A stretch of 14,536 bases of DNA from CAZLAK01 sp964557545. GTDB taxonomy: Bacteria; Bacillota; Desulfotomaculia; Desulfotomaculales; Pelotomaculaceae. A program made the position numbers and the translations under genes. The notes under the pieces were generated by a model, which was not told the origin of the DNA, did not search any database, and saw only the letters and a program-made list of their open reading frames with translations. The stretch is from positions 1-14,536 of the forward strand of contig CAZLAK010000041.1 in the NCBI GenBank assembly GCA_964557545.1, in the 5' to 3' direction. Shown piece after piece: positions 1 through 7,228 of the stretch (its first letter is position 1; each line of letters opens with the position of its first letter).

Positions 1-1
1 C

Positions 2-55
2 CGGGAGGGCGGCCGTACCGTCGGCGCCGGCGTGGTGACCAAGATCGACGAGTAG
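2..55 (+). CDS. tuf: Elongation factor Tu, C-terminal end (partial)
   Basis: Only the last 17 codons and the TAG stop lie in the window. They read REGGRTVGAGVVTKIDE, the conserved C-terminal strand of EF-Tu domain 3, where most bacteria end in TKIIE or similar. EF-Tu is the GTPase that carries aminoacyl-tRNA to the ribosomal A site. Its place directly before rpsJ is the standard end of the str operon (rpsL-rpsG-fusA-tuf) in Firmicutes, so the str and S10 blocks are joined. The GTP-binding domain lies outside the window, so integrity of the gene cannot be judged. Confidence 0.95.
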   Translation, partial: REGGRTVGAGVVTKIDE

Positions 56-68
56 TCCCGTCGTAAAA

Positions 69-98
69 GCCAGTACCGGTGCTGCCTGTCTACTGGGC
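69..98 (+). promoter_or_regulatory. Possible leader stem-loop between tuf and rpsJ
   Basis: CCAGTA at 70-75 pairs fully with TACTGG at 91-96, and G69 can pair with C98 across a bulged G. The loop is 15 nt and contains the self-complementary ACCGGT. The structure ends 4 nt before the AAGGAGGT ribosome binding site at 103-110. No T-run follows, so it is not an intrinsic terminator. It could shape translation of rpsJ or be an RNA processing site, or it may be chance. A 6-bp stem with a long loop is weak evidence. Confidence 0.3.
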
Positions 99-122
99 GC
101 ATAAGGAGGTCGTAATAAAAAA

Positions 123-431
123 GTGAAGAGCCAAAAGATAAGGATACGGCTGAAGGCCTTTGATCACCGCATGCTGGACCAGTCGGCCCAGAAAATCGTG
201 GAAACTGCCAGGAGGACGGGCGCTTCTGTGGCCGGGCCGGTGCCGCTGCCCACAGAAAAGAGCGTCTACACCATCTTGCGCAGCCCCCACGTGAACAAGG
301 ATTCCCGGGAGCAGTTTGAAATGCGCACGCACAAGCGGCTGATCGACATCTTGGAGCCCACGCCCAAAACTGTCGACGCCCTGATGCGCTTGGACCTGCC
401 CGCCGGGGTGGACATCGAGATTAAACTTTAG
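123..431 (+). CDS. rpsJ: 30S ribosomal protein S10 (NusE)
   Basis: S10 is a small-subunit head protein that also acts as NusE, binding NusB in antitermination complexes and NusG to link transcription with translation. The 102-residue product has the family's usual length and conserved segments: KIRIRLKAFDH at the N-terminus, GPVPLPTEKSVYTILRSPHVNKDSREQFE in the middle (given as the blocks GPVPLPTE and SPHVNKDSREQFE), and RLIDILEPT before a C-terminal LPAGVDIEIKL. The start is GTG at 123, with AAGGAGGT at 103-110, 12 nt upstream. It is the first gene of the S10 operon, 67 nt after tuf, with no clear promoter in that gap. Confidence 0.97.
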   Translation: MKSQKIRIRLKAFDHRMLDQSAQKIVETARRTGASVAGPVPLPTEKSVYTILRSPHVNKDSREQFEMRTHKRLIDILEPTPKTVDALMRLDLPAGVDIEIKL

Positions 432-452
432 GAATAGGAAGAAGGTATCGAT

Positions 453-1085
453 ATGGCTAAAGGGATCCTGGGAAGGAAGGTTGGCATGACCCAAATTTTC
501 AACGAAGCCGGCCAGGCCGTGCCGGTCACCGTCATTGAGGCCGGGCCCTGCGTAGTAGTTCAGGTGAAGACTCCGCAGCGCGACGGTTACAGCGCCGTCC
601 AGATCGGCTTCGGGGAAAAGAGGGAGCGCCTTTTTAATAAACCGCTAAGAGGACACTTTGCCAAAGCCGGCGTGCGGCCTTTGCGTTACCTGCGGGAGCT
701 GCGGGTGGAAGACCCCCAAGCCTACCAGGTGGGCCAAGAGATCAAGGTAGACATCTTTGCCAAGGGAGAGCGGGTGGACGTCACCGGCACTTCCAAGGGG
801 CGCGGTTTTGCCGGCGGCATTAAGCGCCACGGCTTCAAGCGCGGTCCTATGGCCCACGGTTCCAAGTACCACCGCCGTCCCGGCTCTCTGGCCGCCAAGG
901 GGCCGGCCAGGGTTTTTAAGGGCCGCAAGCTTCCCGGTCATTACGGCGTGGAGAGGGTAACAGTCCAGAACCTGGAAGTAGTAGCGGTGGACCCGGAGCA
1001 CAACCTCCTGGCCGTCAAGGGAGCCGTGCCCGGACCGCGGGGAGGGCTTTTGCTGGTTAAGCCCACCGTCAAGGCAAAGCGCTAA
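453..1085 (+). CDS. rplC: 50S ribosomal protein L3
   Basis: L3 is a primary 23S rRNA-binding protein; a long extension reaches toward the peptidyl transferase centre and it is among the first proteins to assemble. The product is 210 residues, normal for bacteria. It opens with the typical GILGRKVGMTQIF, and residues 113-145 hold the signature stretch beginning TSKGRGFAGGIKRHGF and continuing through RGPMAHGSKYHR. The ATG at 453 is preceded by a modest ribosome binding site (GAAGAAGG, about 439-446). The gene lies 21 nt after rpsJ and 12 nt before rplD. Confidence 0.98.
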   Translation: MAKGILGRKVGMTQIFNEAGQAVPVTVIEAGPCVVVQVKTPQRDGYSAVQIGFGEKRERLFNKPLRGHFAKAGVRPLRYLRELRVEDPQAYQVGQEIKVDIFAKGERVDVTGTSKGRGFAGGIKRHGFKRGPMAHGSKYHRRPGSLAAKGPARVFKGRKLPGHYGVERVTVQNLEVVAVDPEHNLLAVKGAVPGPRGGLLLVKPTVKAKR

Positions 1086-1097
1086 GGAGGTAGTAAG

Positions 1098-1718
1098 ATG
1101 CCGACAGCAGCAGTTTACAATACAGAAGGGGTCCAGGTCGGCGAGATAGAGCTCAAGGAGGAGATTTTTGGCATCGAACCCCACGAGCAGGCGGTTTACG
1201 AAGCCGTGGTCAACCACCTGGCCAACTTGCGCCGCGGCACCCACGACACTAAGACCAGGGCTGAGGTGAGCGGCGGCGGACGCAAGCCCTGGCGCCAGAA
1301 AGGTACCGGCCGGGCCCGCCACGGCTCCATCCGCTCGCCGATCTGGCGGGGTGGCGGCATAGTCTTTGGCCCCCACCCGCGCGATTACAGCTACAAGCTG
1401 CCCAAAAAAGTAAAGAGGCTGGCCTTGAAATCTGCGCTTTCGGCCAAAGCGCGGGCGGGCGAGATTGTCATTTTGGACGAACTGCGTCTGGGTGAGCCTA
1501 AAACCAAAGAAATGGTCAAAATTTTAAACAATGTTAATGCCCGCGACGCTCTGTTGGTGACGGCCGGGCCGGATGAAGCGGTGTGGAAGTCGGCCCGCAA
1601 CATACCGTCTGTCAAGCCGCTTCACGCCAGGATCTTAAACGTCTACGACATCTTGGCCTACGAAAAGCTGGTCATGACCAAAGATGCCGTGGCCGTGGTG
1701 GAGGAGGTCTTTGCTTAA
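1098..1718 (+). CDS. rplD: 50S ribosomal protein L4
   Basis: L4 binds 23S rRNA domain I and its loop lines the exit tunnel beside L22, where macrolide resistance mutations arise. In E. coli it also represses its own S10 operon. The 206-residue product carries the tunnel-loop motif RKPWRQKGTGRARHGSIRSP near residues 62-81, followed by WRGGGIVFGPHPRDY. The start is ATG at 1098 with AAGGAGGT at 1084-1091, which overlaps the rplC stop codon. Its stop ends at 1718, one base before the rplW start. I cannot identify an E. coli-type S10 leader target upstream, so autoregulation by that mechanism is not supported here. Confidence 0.98.
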   Translation: MPTAAVYNTEGVQVGEIELKEEIFGIEPHEQAVYEAVVNHLANLRRGTHDTKTRAEVSGGGRKPWRQKGTGRARHGSIRSPIWRGGGIVFGPHPRDYSYKLPKKVKRLALKSALSAKARAGEIVILDELRLGEPKTKEMVKILNNVNARDALLVTAGPDEAVWKSARNIPSVKPLHARILNVYDILAYEKLVMTKDAVAVVEEVFA

Positions 1719-1719
1719 T

Positions 1720-2007
1720 ATGAAGAGCGTGTACGACATCCTGTTAAGGCCCGTGGTCACCGAGAAGAGCACCTCGCTCCTAGAGCAGAACAAGTACACC
1801 TTTATCGTTGACCCCAAAGCCAATAAAACAGAGATCAAGCAGGCTGTAGAAAAGATCTTCAACGTGAAAGTGGAAAAAGTGAACACCATGCGGGTGAAAG
1901 GGAAGTACAAACGGGTGCGCAATATACCCGGCAAGACTCCTGACGTGAAAAAGGCCATCGTGACGCTTAAAAAAGGCGACAAGATCGAGCTCTTTGAAGG
2001 GGTGTAG
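1720..2007 (+). CDS. rplW: 50S ribosomal protein L23
   Basis: L23 sits at the mouth of the exit tunnel and is the docking site for trigger factor and the signal recognition particle. The product is 95 residues, as expected. It begins MKSVYDILLRPVVTEKS, the family's N-terminal motif, and has a tunnel-lining loop rich in Lys and Arg around RVKGKYKRVRNIPGKTPDVKKA (read here as RVKGKYKRVR then IPGKTPDVKKA). An in-frame ATG at 1684 would add a non-homologous leader inside rplD. I reject it because GAGGAGGT at 1701-1708 is placed 11 nt before ATG 1720. The 1-nt gap to rplD suggests translational coupling. Confidence 0.96.
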   Translation: MKSVYDILLRPVVTEKSTSLLEQNKYTFIVDPKANKTEIKQAVEKIFNVKVEKVNTMRVKGKYKRVRNIPGKTPDVKKAIVTLKKGDKIELFEGV

Positions 2008-2054
2008 TCCATTTGCCCCGCACGGTGTAAAGCCGTTTAGGAGGTGCACTAACC

Positions 2055-2876
<822 letters not shown>

Positions 2877-2917
2877 AATCAGGCGGTGCAAACGCCAACG
2901 AAGGGAGGCAAAAGCTT

Positions 2918-3202
2918 TTGGGCCGCTCACTGAAGAAAGGGCCGTACTGCGACGAGAAGCTTCTTAAGAAAATAGAGAAAATGAACCAAACCGGTGAAAA
3001 GAGGGTAATTAAGACCTGGTCTAGGCGGTCCACCATCTTCCCCCAGATGGTGGGGCATACCATCGCCGTTCACGACGGCAGAAAGCACGTACCGGTTTAT
3101 ATTACCGAGGATATGGTGGGCCACAAGCTGGGTGAGTTTGCTCCGACCAGGATTTTTAAGGGGCACGGTCACCATACAGAAAGGTCTACGGCACTGAAAT
3201 AA
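2918..3202 (+). CDS. rpsS: 30S ribosomal protein S19
   Basis: S19 lies in the head of the small subunit, pairs with S13 and contacts the A-site tRNA and the large subunit through bridge B1a. The 94-residue product shows the expected GRSLKKGPYCDEKLL start, then TWSRRSTIFPQMVGHTIAVH (residues about 34-53) and a C-terminal KLGEFAPTR with a basic GHGHHTE tail. The start is TTG at 2918: no ATG or GTG fits the conserved N-terminus, and AAGGGAGG at 2901-2908 is 9 nt upstream. It follows rplB after 41 nt and precedes rplV by 23 nt. Confidence 0.97.
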   Translation: MGRSLKKGPYCDEKLLKKIEKMNQTGEKRVIKTWSRRSTIFPQMVGHTIAVHDGRKHVPVYITEDMVGHKLGEFAPTRIFKGHGHHTERSTALK

Positions 3203-3225
3203 TTTTTGGGGGGTTAGATTAGACC

Positions 3226-3564
3226 GTGGAAGCAAAAGCTGTAGCTAAGTACGTCCGGATATCGCCGCGCAAAGTGCGTCAGGTGGTCGACCTTATCCGG
3301 GGTAAAAACATCGGCGAGGCGCTGGCTATCCTCAAGTACACGCCCAAGCGCGCCTCGTCTGTGGTGGCCAAGGTAGTTAAATCTGCCGCCGCCAACGCTG
3401 AAAACAATTACCAGATGGATAAAGACAGCCTTTACATCAAGGCCTGTTTTGTTGACCAGGGTCCTACGCTCAAGCGCTACCAGCCGCGGGCGATGGGCCG
3501 GGCCGACCTCTTGCGCAGGCGCACCAGCCACATCACCGTCGTGGTAGCGGAGAAGGAGGTGTAG
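3226..3564 (+). CDS. rplV: 50S ribosomal protein L22
   Basis: L22 contacts all 23S rRNA domains, and its beta-hairpin narrows the exit tunnel with L4. The 112-residue product has the family start EAKAVAKYVRISPRKVRQVVDLIRG (blocks AKYVRISPRKVR and VVDLIRG), a central NAENNY and the hairpin around residues 83-100 with PRAMGRADLLRRRTSHI. The start is GTG at 3226. Its ribosome binding site is unusual: a run of six G (about 3208-3213) replaces the GGAGG seen elsewhere. The 3' end contains the AAGGAGGT that serves rpsC. Confidence 0.97.
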   Translation: MEAKAVAKYVRISPRKVRQVVDLIRGKNIGEALAILKYTPKRASSVVAKVVKSAAANAENNYQMDKDSLYIKACFVDQGPTLKRYQPRAMGRADLLRRRTSHITVVVAEKEV

Positions 3565-3571
3565 GAATTAA

Positions 3572-4273
3572 GTGGGACAGAAAGTTCATCCCAAGGGCTT
3601 GCGCATAGGCATCATCAAGGACTGGGAAGGCAAGTGGTACGCCGAAAAGAAAAATTACACTGCCCTTTTGCACGAAGACATCAAGATCAGGAAGTTCATC
3701 AAGGAAAAGCTGTTTGCTGCCGGTATATCCGGCGTACTGATTGAGCGGGCGGCTAACCGGGTAAAGGTGACCGTCCACACTGCCAAACCGGGCATTGTCA
3801 TCGGCCGGGGCGGTGCCGGCGTGGAAAGCCTGCGCCGCCAGCTGGAAGAGCTGACCGGCCGGCAGGTGAGCGTGAACATCGTAGAGATCAAGCACCCTGA
3901 ACTGGACGCCCAGCTGGTAGCCGAAAGTGTGGCCGCCCAGCTGGAAAAGAGGGTGGCTTTCCGGCGGGCCATGAAGCAGGTGGTATCCCGCGCCATGAAG
4001 ATGGGCGCCAAGGGGATTAAAGTGGCGTGCGGCGGCCGGCTGGCCGGGGCTGAGATTGCCCGCACGGAGTGGTACAGCGAGGGCAAAGTGCCCCTGCACA
4101 CGTTAAGAGCAGACATCGACTACGGTTTTGCCGAGGCCAACACCACCTACGGCAAGATCGGCGTCAAGGTGTGGATTTACAAAGGGGAAGTGCTGCCGGA
4201 AGCCAAGACTGAGGCCGTTGCCGGGAAGGAAAAGGCCGGCGCTGCGCAGGCTGCCGGCGAAGGAGGCGAGTAA
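3572..4273 (+). CDS. rpsC: 30S ribosomal protein S3
   Basis: S3 forms part of the mRNA entry channel of the 30S head and, with S4 and S5, contributes helicase activity. The 233-residue product opens GQKVHPKGLRIGI and has a KH domain, with GRGG at residues 78-81 as the GxxG loop. The C-terminal domain includes RAMKMGAKGIKV, GGRLAGAEIARTEWY and GKVPLHTLRADIDYG. A final tail of about 28 residues is rich in Ala, Gly and Glu, a variable region in this family. The start is GTG at 3572, with AAGGAGGT at 3553-3560 inside rplV; the gap to rplV is 7 nt. Confidence 0.98.
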   Translation: MGQKVHPKGLRIGIIKDWEGKWYAEKKNYTALLHEDIKIRKFIKEKLFAAGISGVLIERAANRVKVTVHTAKPGIVIGRGGAGVESLRRQLEELTGRQVSVNIVEIKHPELDAQLVAESVAAQLEKRVAFRRAMKQVVSRAMKMGAKGIKVACGGRLAGAEIARTEWYSEGKVPLHTLRADIDYGFAEANTTYGKIGVKVWIYKGEVLPEAKTEAVAGKEKAGAAQAAGEGGE

Positions 4274-4279
4274 GCGAAA

Positions 4280-4714
4280 ATGCTCTTACCAAAAAGGGTC
4301 AAGTACAGAAAGCAGCACCGCGGCCGGGTGGTGGGCAAATCCAAGGGCGCCCGGGAAGTGCACTTCGGTGAATACGGGCTTATGGCACTAGAGCCCTCCT
4401 GGATCACCAACCGGCAGATTGAGGCCGCCCGTATCGCCATGACGCGTCACATAAAGCGCGGCGGCAAAGTGTGGATCCGTATTTTCCCGGACAAACCGAT
4501 TACCGCCAAACCGGCGGAAACGCGCATGGGTTCCGGCAAAGGCACTCCTGAACACTGGGTGGCCGTCGTTAAGCCCGGCCGCATCATGTTTGAGCTGGCC
4601 GGCGTTTCCGAAGAAGTGGCCCGCGAGGCGATGCGCTTGGCCTCGCACAAGCTGCCGATCAAAACCAAATTTGTCAAGCGCGGGGAAGTGGGTGAGGTCA
4701 GTGAAGGCCAGTGA
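4280..4714 (+). CDS. rplP: 50S ribosomal protein L16
   Basis: L16 sits between the A and P sites and positions the tRNA elbow and helix 38 region. The 144-residue product starts with LLPKRVKYRKQHRGR, the family signature. It contains PITAKPAETRMGSGKG at residues about 73-88, where Arg82 corresponds to E. coli Arg81, a site of arginine hydroxylation in that species. The start is ATG at 4280 with GAAGGAGGC (about 4259-4267) upstream, inside the end of rpsC. The 3' end overlaps rpmC by 14 nt. Confidence 0.98.
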   Translation: MLLPKRVKYRKQHRGRVVGKSKGAREVHFGEYGLMALEPSWITNRQIEAARIAMTRHIKRGGKVWIRIFPDKPITAKPAETRMGSGKGTPEHWVAVVKPGRIMFELAGVSEEVAREAMRLASHKLPIKTKFVKRGEVGEVSEGQ

Positions 4715-4904
4715 ACTGCGGGAGTTGACCGACGCCGAGCTGCAAAAAAAACTTGCCGATTCCAAGGAGGAACTTTTTAAGCTGCGCTTCCAGCTGGCTA
4801 CCGGCCAGCTCGACAACCCGATGAAAATTAGAGAGGTCCGCCGCCGCATCGCCCGGGTGAAGACCGTCATCCGCGAGCGGGAGCTGGGCATTAGAAGGGC
4901 TTAA
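4701..4904 (+). CDS. rpmC: 50S ribosomal protein L29
   Basis: L29 is a small helical protein beside L23 at the tunnel exit. From GTG 4701 the product is 67 residues, with the conserved start KASELRELTDAELQKKL and the motif LRFQLATGQLDNPMKIREVR (residues about 27-46). A longer in-frame reading from 4590 would add 37 residues inside rplP with no homology, so it is rejected. The start lies 14 nt before the end of the rplP stop. Only a weak GTGAGG-like site precedes it, so re-initiation after rplP is likely (inference). Confidence 0.95.
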   Translation: MKASELRELTDAELQKKLADSKEELFKLRFQLATGQLDNPMKIREVRRRIARVKTVIRERELGIRRA

Positions 4905-4926
4905 GGTAAGGGGGTGTGGCAGCAAA

Positions 4927-5190
4927 GTGGCAGAACGCGGCAAAAGAAAGGTGTTAGTCGGCACCGTGGTCAGCGACAAAATGGATAAAACCGTGGTAGT
5001 GGCGGTGGAAACCCTGGTCAGGCACCCCCTGTACGGGAAAACTATCCGCCGCACGAAGAAGTTTAAAGCTCACGACGAGGATAACACCTGCCGGGTAGGC
5101 GACCGGGTGAAGATGATGGAGACCCGCCCCCTGTCCAAAGAAAAGCGCTGGCGGATTGTGCAGGTCATCGAAAGGGCCGAGCAGGCTTAA
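4927..5190 (+). CDS. rpsQ: 30S ribosomal protein S17
   Basis: S17 is an OB-fold primary binder of 16S rRNA at the 5' domain and an early assembly protein. The 87-residue product shows KVLVGTVVSDKMDKTVVVAV and the sequence HPLYGKTIRRTKKFKAHDE, then GDRVKMMETRPLSKEKRWR, all typical. The start is GTG at 4927 with a G-rich binding site AAGGGGGTG at 4908-4916 rather than a canonical AGGAGG. It is the last gene of the classical S10 operon; only 31 nt separates it from rplN, so no operon boundary is visible here. Confidence 0.97.
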   Translation: MAERGKRKVLVGTVVSDKMDKTVVVAVETLVRHPLYGKTIRRTKKFKAHDEDNTCRVGDRVKMMETRPLSKEKRWRIVQVIERAEQA

Positions 5191-5212
5191 AAGGGAGGCA
5201 ATTTAAGGAGGT
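5191..5212 (+). promoter_or_regulatory. Tandem ribosome binding sites ahead of rplN
   Basis: Two Shine-Dalgarno-like elements lie in the short S17-L14 gap: AAGGGAGG at 5191-5198 and AAGGAGGT at 5205-5212. Only the second is at a usual distance (9 nt) from the rplN GTG at 5222. The first has no start codon of its own at a good distance. It may act as a ribosome standby site or be a remnant; no promoter or terminator accompanies it. Confidence 0.4.
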
Positions 5213-5221
5213 TTTCTCGCT

Positions 5222-5590
5222 GTGATTCAGGTTCAGTCTATGCTCAATGTGGCGGACAATACCGGCGCCCGCCGGCTGATGTGCATCCGCGTCCTGGGCG
5301 GCTCGCGGCGGCGTTACGCCCGTGTGGGCGACGTCATCATCTGCTCGGTAAAGGAAGCTTCGCCCGGCGGGGTGGTTAAAAAGGGCGATGTAGTCAAGGC
5401 TGTGGTGGTGCGCACCAAAAAGGAGATGCGGCGCCCGGACGGCACCTACATCAAGTTTGACGAGAACGCCGCCGTGCTCATCAAGGACGACAAGAGCCCG
5501 CGCGGGACGCGCATATTTGGTCCGGTGGCGCGGGAACTCAGGGAGCGCGACTTCATGAAGATCATCTCCCTGGCTCCCGAAGTACTCTAG
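5222..5590 (+). CDS. rplN: 50S ribosomal protein L14
   Basis: L14 lies at the subunit interface, forms bridge B8 and is the binding site for the silencing factor RsfS. The 122-residue product has exactly the usual length. It begins with IQVQSMLNVADNTGARRLMCIRVLGG (blocks IQVQSMLNVADNTGA and CIRVLGG) and ends with the family's SPRGTRIFGPVARELRE and FMKIISLAPEVL. The start is GTG at 5222, 9 nt after AAGGAGGT. As the first gene of the spc operon it would be the place for a promoter, but none is convincing. The gap to rplX is short. Confidence 0.98.
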   Translation: MIQVQSMLNVADNTGARRLMCIRVLGGSRRRYARVGDVIICSVKEASPGGVVKKGDVVKAVVVRTKKEMRRPDGTYIKFDENAAVLIKDDKSPRGTRIFGPVARELRERDFMKIISLAPEVL

Positions 5591-5607
5591 AGGTGGTGAG
5601 ACGCGAC

Positions 5608-5931
5608 GTGACCAGGCCGAAAGTACACGTCAGAAAAGGCGACACCGTTTTAGTAATTACCGGCAAGCACGCCGGAAAGAAGGGCAAAGTCATATCCGTC
5701 ATACCGGATGAGAGCCGGGTAGTGGTAGAGGGGGTAAATATCGTCAAGCGGCACACCAGGCCCACCAGGAACATGCCCCAGGGCGGTATTGTGCAGAAAG
5801 AAGCCCCCATCCACAGCTCCAACGTCATGCTCTTCTGCACTAAGTGCAATTCCCCGACCAGGGTGGGGAAAAAGTTCTTGGAGGACGGCGAGAAAGTGCG
5901 GGTCTGCAAAAAGTGCGGCGAGACGATATAA
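5608..5931 (+). CDS. rplX: 50S ribosomal protein L24, zinc-ribbon type
   Basis: L24 initiates 50S assembly by binding the 5' end of 23S rRNA. The KOW motif is near the N-terminus (VRKGDTVLVITGKHAGKKGKV, read as VRKGDTVLVITG and HAGKKGKV), followed by VEGVNIVKRHTRPT and GGIVQKEAPIHSSNVM. From GTG 5608 it has 107 residues. Cys77, Cys80, Cys100 and Cys103 form two CxxC pairs, a probable zinc ribbon absent from B. subtilis L24. In-frame GTGs at 5593 and 5596 have no binding site ahead of them, while GAGGTG at 5590-5595 stands 12 nt before 5608; I therefore prefer 5608. Confidence 0.94.
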   Translation: MTRPKVHVRKGDTVLVITGKHAGKKGKVISVIPDESRVVVEGVNIVKRHTRPTRNMPQGGIVQKEAPIHSSNVMLFCTKCNSPTRVGKKFLEDGEKVRVCKKCGETI

Positions 5932-5958
5932 TTTCCATTAAAGAAGGGAGGTAAGTCA

Positions 5959-6501
5959 GTGGCCAGACTAAAGGAGAAGTACAAAAACGAGGTAGTGCCC
6001 GCCATGATGAAGAAGTTCGGCTACAAAAACGTCATGCAGGTGCCGAAGCTGGAAAAAGTGGTCATCAACATGGGGCTGGGCGAAGCCATCCAGAATTCCA
6101 AGGCCATTGACGCTGCCGTCAACGATCTGATGGTTATAACCGGGCAAAAGCCCGTGGTCACCAAAGCTAAAAGGTCGATTGCCGCCTTTAAGCTGCGCGC
6201 CGGTATGAGCATTGGTGCCACGGTGACACTGCGCGGCGACCGGATGTACGAGTTTGCCGACAAGCTCTTCAACGTTGCGCTGCCCCGGGTGCGCGACTTT
6301 CGGGGAGTTTCGCCCAAGTCGTTTGACGGGCGCGGCAACTACAGTTTGGGTGTCCGCGAGCAGCTCATCTTTCCGGAGATTGAATACGATAAAATCGATA
6401 AAGTGCGCGGAATGGACATAACTTTTGTTACTACGGCCAAAACCGACGAGGAAGCGCGCGAGCTCTTGCGCCTTTTAGGGATGCCCTTTAGGGCAGCTTA
6501 A
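5959..6501 (+). CDS. rplE: 50S ribosomal protein L5
   Basis: L5 binds 5S rRNA, forms the central protuberance with L18 and contacts P-site tRNA. The 180-residue product is typical in length. It shows LKEKYKNEVVPAMMKKFGYKN (read as KYKNEVVPAMM and FGYKN), VINMGLGEA, TGQKPVVTKAKRSIAAFKLR and the closing block EIEYDKIDKVRGMDITFVTT. The start is GTG at 5959 with GGGAGGT at 5946-5952. It lies 27 nt after rplX and 33 nt before rpsN. Confidence 0.98.
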   Translation: MARLKEKYKNEVVPAMMKKFGYKNVMQVPKLEKVVINMGLGEAIQNSKAIDAAVNDLMVITGQKPVVTKAKRSIAAFKLRAGMSIGATVTLRGDRMYEFADKLFNVALPRVRDFRGVSPKSFDGRGNYSLGVREQLIFPEIEYDKIDKVRGMDITFVTTAKTDEEARELLRLLGMPFRAA

Positions 6502-6534
6502 ATTCCCCGTCTAACTTACTTAGGAGGGAAACGT

Positions 6535-6720
6535 GTGGCCAAAAAATCCATGATTGCCAAATCCATGCGACCGCCCAAATTCAAAGTAAGGGCGCACAAC
6601 AGGTGCAAGCTCTGCGGGCGGCCCCACGCCTACATGCGGAAGTTCGGCATTTGCAGGATCTGTTTTCGCACACTGGCCTACCGGGGCGAAATACCGGGCA
6701 TCCGCAAGGCGAGCTGGTAG
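6535..6720 (+). CDS. rpsN: 30S ribosomal protein S14, type Z (zinc)
   Basis: S14 completes the head of the 30S subunit near S3 and S10. The product has only 61 residues, the short zinc form found in Gram-positives and thermophiles, in contrast to the roughly 100-residue zinc-free form. Cys24, Cys27, Cys40 and Cys43 form the CxxC-x12-CxxC site within RCKLCGRPHAYMRKFGICRI, and the C-terminus ends GEIPGIRKASW. The start is GTG at 6535 with AGGAGGG (about 6522-6528). B. subtilis also uses the zinc form as its main copy (rpsN1) at this locus. Confidence 0.98.
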   Translation: MAKKSMIAKSMRPPKFKVRAHNRCKLCGRPHAYMRKFGICRICFRTLAYRGEIPGIRKASW

Positions 6721-6760
6721 CGCTGCACATAAAACAATGTATAGTACGCGGGGCACATTT

Positions 6761-6786
6761 GGGCGGGTACAGAGCGCCCGGTACAG
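6761..6786 (+). promoter_or_regulatory. Hairpin and direct repeat before rpsH
   Basis: The 80-nt spacer between rpsN and rpsH is the longest in the window. GGGCG at 6761-6765 pairs with CGCCC at 6775-6779 around a 9-nt loop. The 7-base word GGTACAG occurs at 6766-6772 (in the loop) and again at 6780-6786, just before the ribosome binding site. No T-run follows, so it is not a terminator. TATAGT at 6740-6745 resembles a -10 box, but I find no -35 partner. The structure may affect rpsH translation, or the region may be unconstrained. Confidence 0.3.
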
Positions 6787-6804
6787 GAAGGGGGTAAAAT
6801 GCGC

Positions 6805-7203
6805 ATGGTAATGACTGATCCCATTGCCGACTTCTTAACCCGCATCAGAAACGCTAACCTCATATACCGCGACAAGGTGGAAGCGCCTGCTTCGAAAATG
6901 AAAAAGGCTATTGCCGCCATTCTCAAAGAAGAAGGCTACGTTAAGGATTACGAACTGATCGACGACGGGAAGCAGGGCATCATCCGCGTCTACTTAAAGT
7001 ACGGTCCCAACCGGGAAAGGGTGATCACCGGCTTAAAACGCATCTCCAAGCCGGGTCTTAGGGTTTATGCCCGCAAGGACCAGCTGCCGAAAGTGCTAGG
7101 CGGTTTGGGGATTGCCATTATATCCACATCAAAGGGGATCATGACTGATAAGAGGGCCCGTAAAGAAGGTCTGGGTGGCGAGGTAATCTGCTACGTGTGG
7201 TAG
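6805..7203 (+). CDS. rpsH: 30S ribosomal protein S8
   Basis: S8 binds the central domain of 16S rRNA and, in E. coli, represses the spc operon at the rplE region. From ATG 6805 the product is 132 residues, close to the usual 130-133. It has TDPIADFLTRIRNAN at the start and the signature GIAIISTSKGIMTDKRARKE near the end (C-terminus GGEVICYVW). ATGs at 6799, 6805 and 6811 are in frame. AAGGGGGT at 6788-6795 is 9 nt from 6805 and only 3 nt from 6799, so I prefer 6805, although this is not decisive. Confidence 0.95.
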   Translation: MVMTDPIADFLTRIRNANLIYRDKVEAPASKMKKAIAAILKEEGYVKDYELIDDGKQGIIRVYLKYGPNRERVITGLKRISKPGLRVYARKDQLPKVLGGLGIAIISTSKGIMTDKRARKEGLGGEVICYVW

Positions 7204-7228
7204 TCTTTTAGCGCAGGAGGTGTTTTCA

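Noticed and set aside
645..1376. Long open frame of 243 codons on the minus strand opposite rplC and rplD
   Set aside because: It lies fully antisense to two well-recognised genes, has no recognisable protein family, and long antisense frames are common in GC-rich coding DNA. Similar minus-strand frames elsewhere (for example 3533-4099 and 12355-12927) were dismissed for the same reason.
2882..2896. Small hairpin GGCG/CGCC between rplB and rpsS
   Set aside because: A 4-bp stem with a 7-nt loop is expected often by chance in DNA of this GC content, and nothing else marks it.
6603..6797. 64-codon + strand frame covering the end of rpsN and the spacer before rpsH
   Set aside because: Most of it is an out-of-frame reading of rpsN, it has no family resemblance, and no ribosome binding site precedes it.
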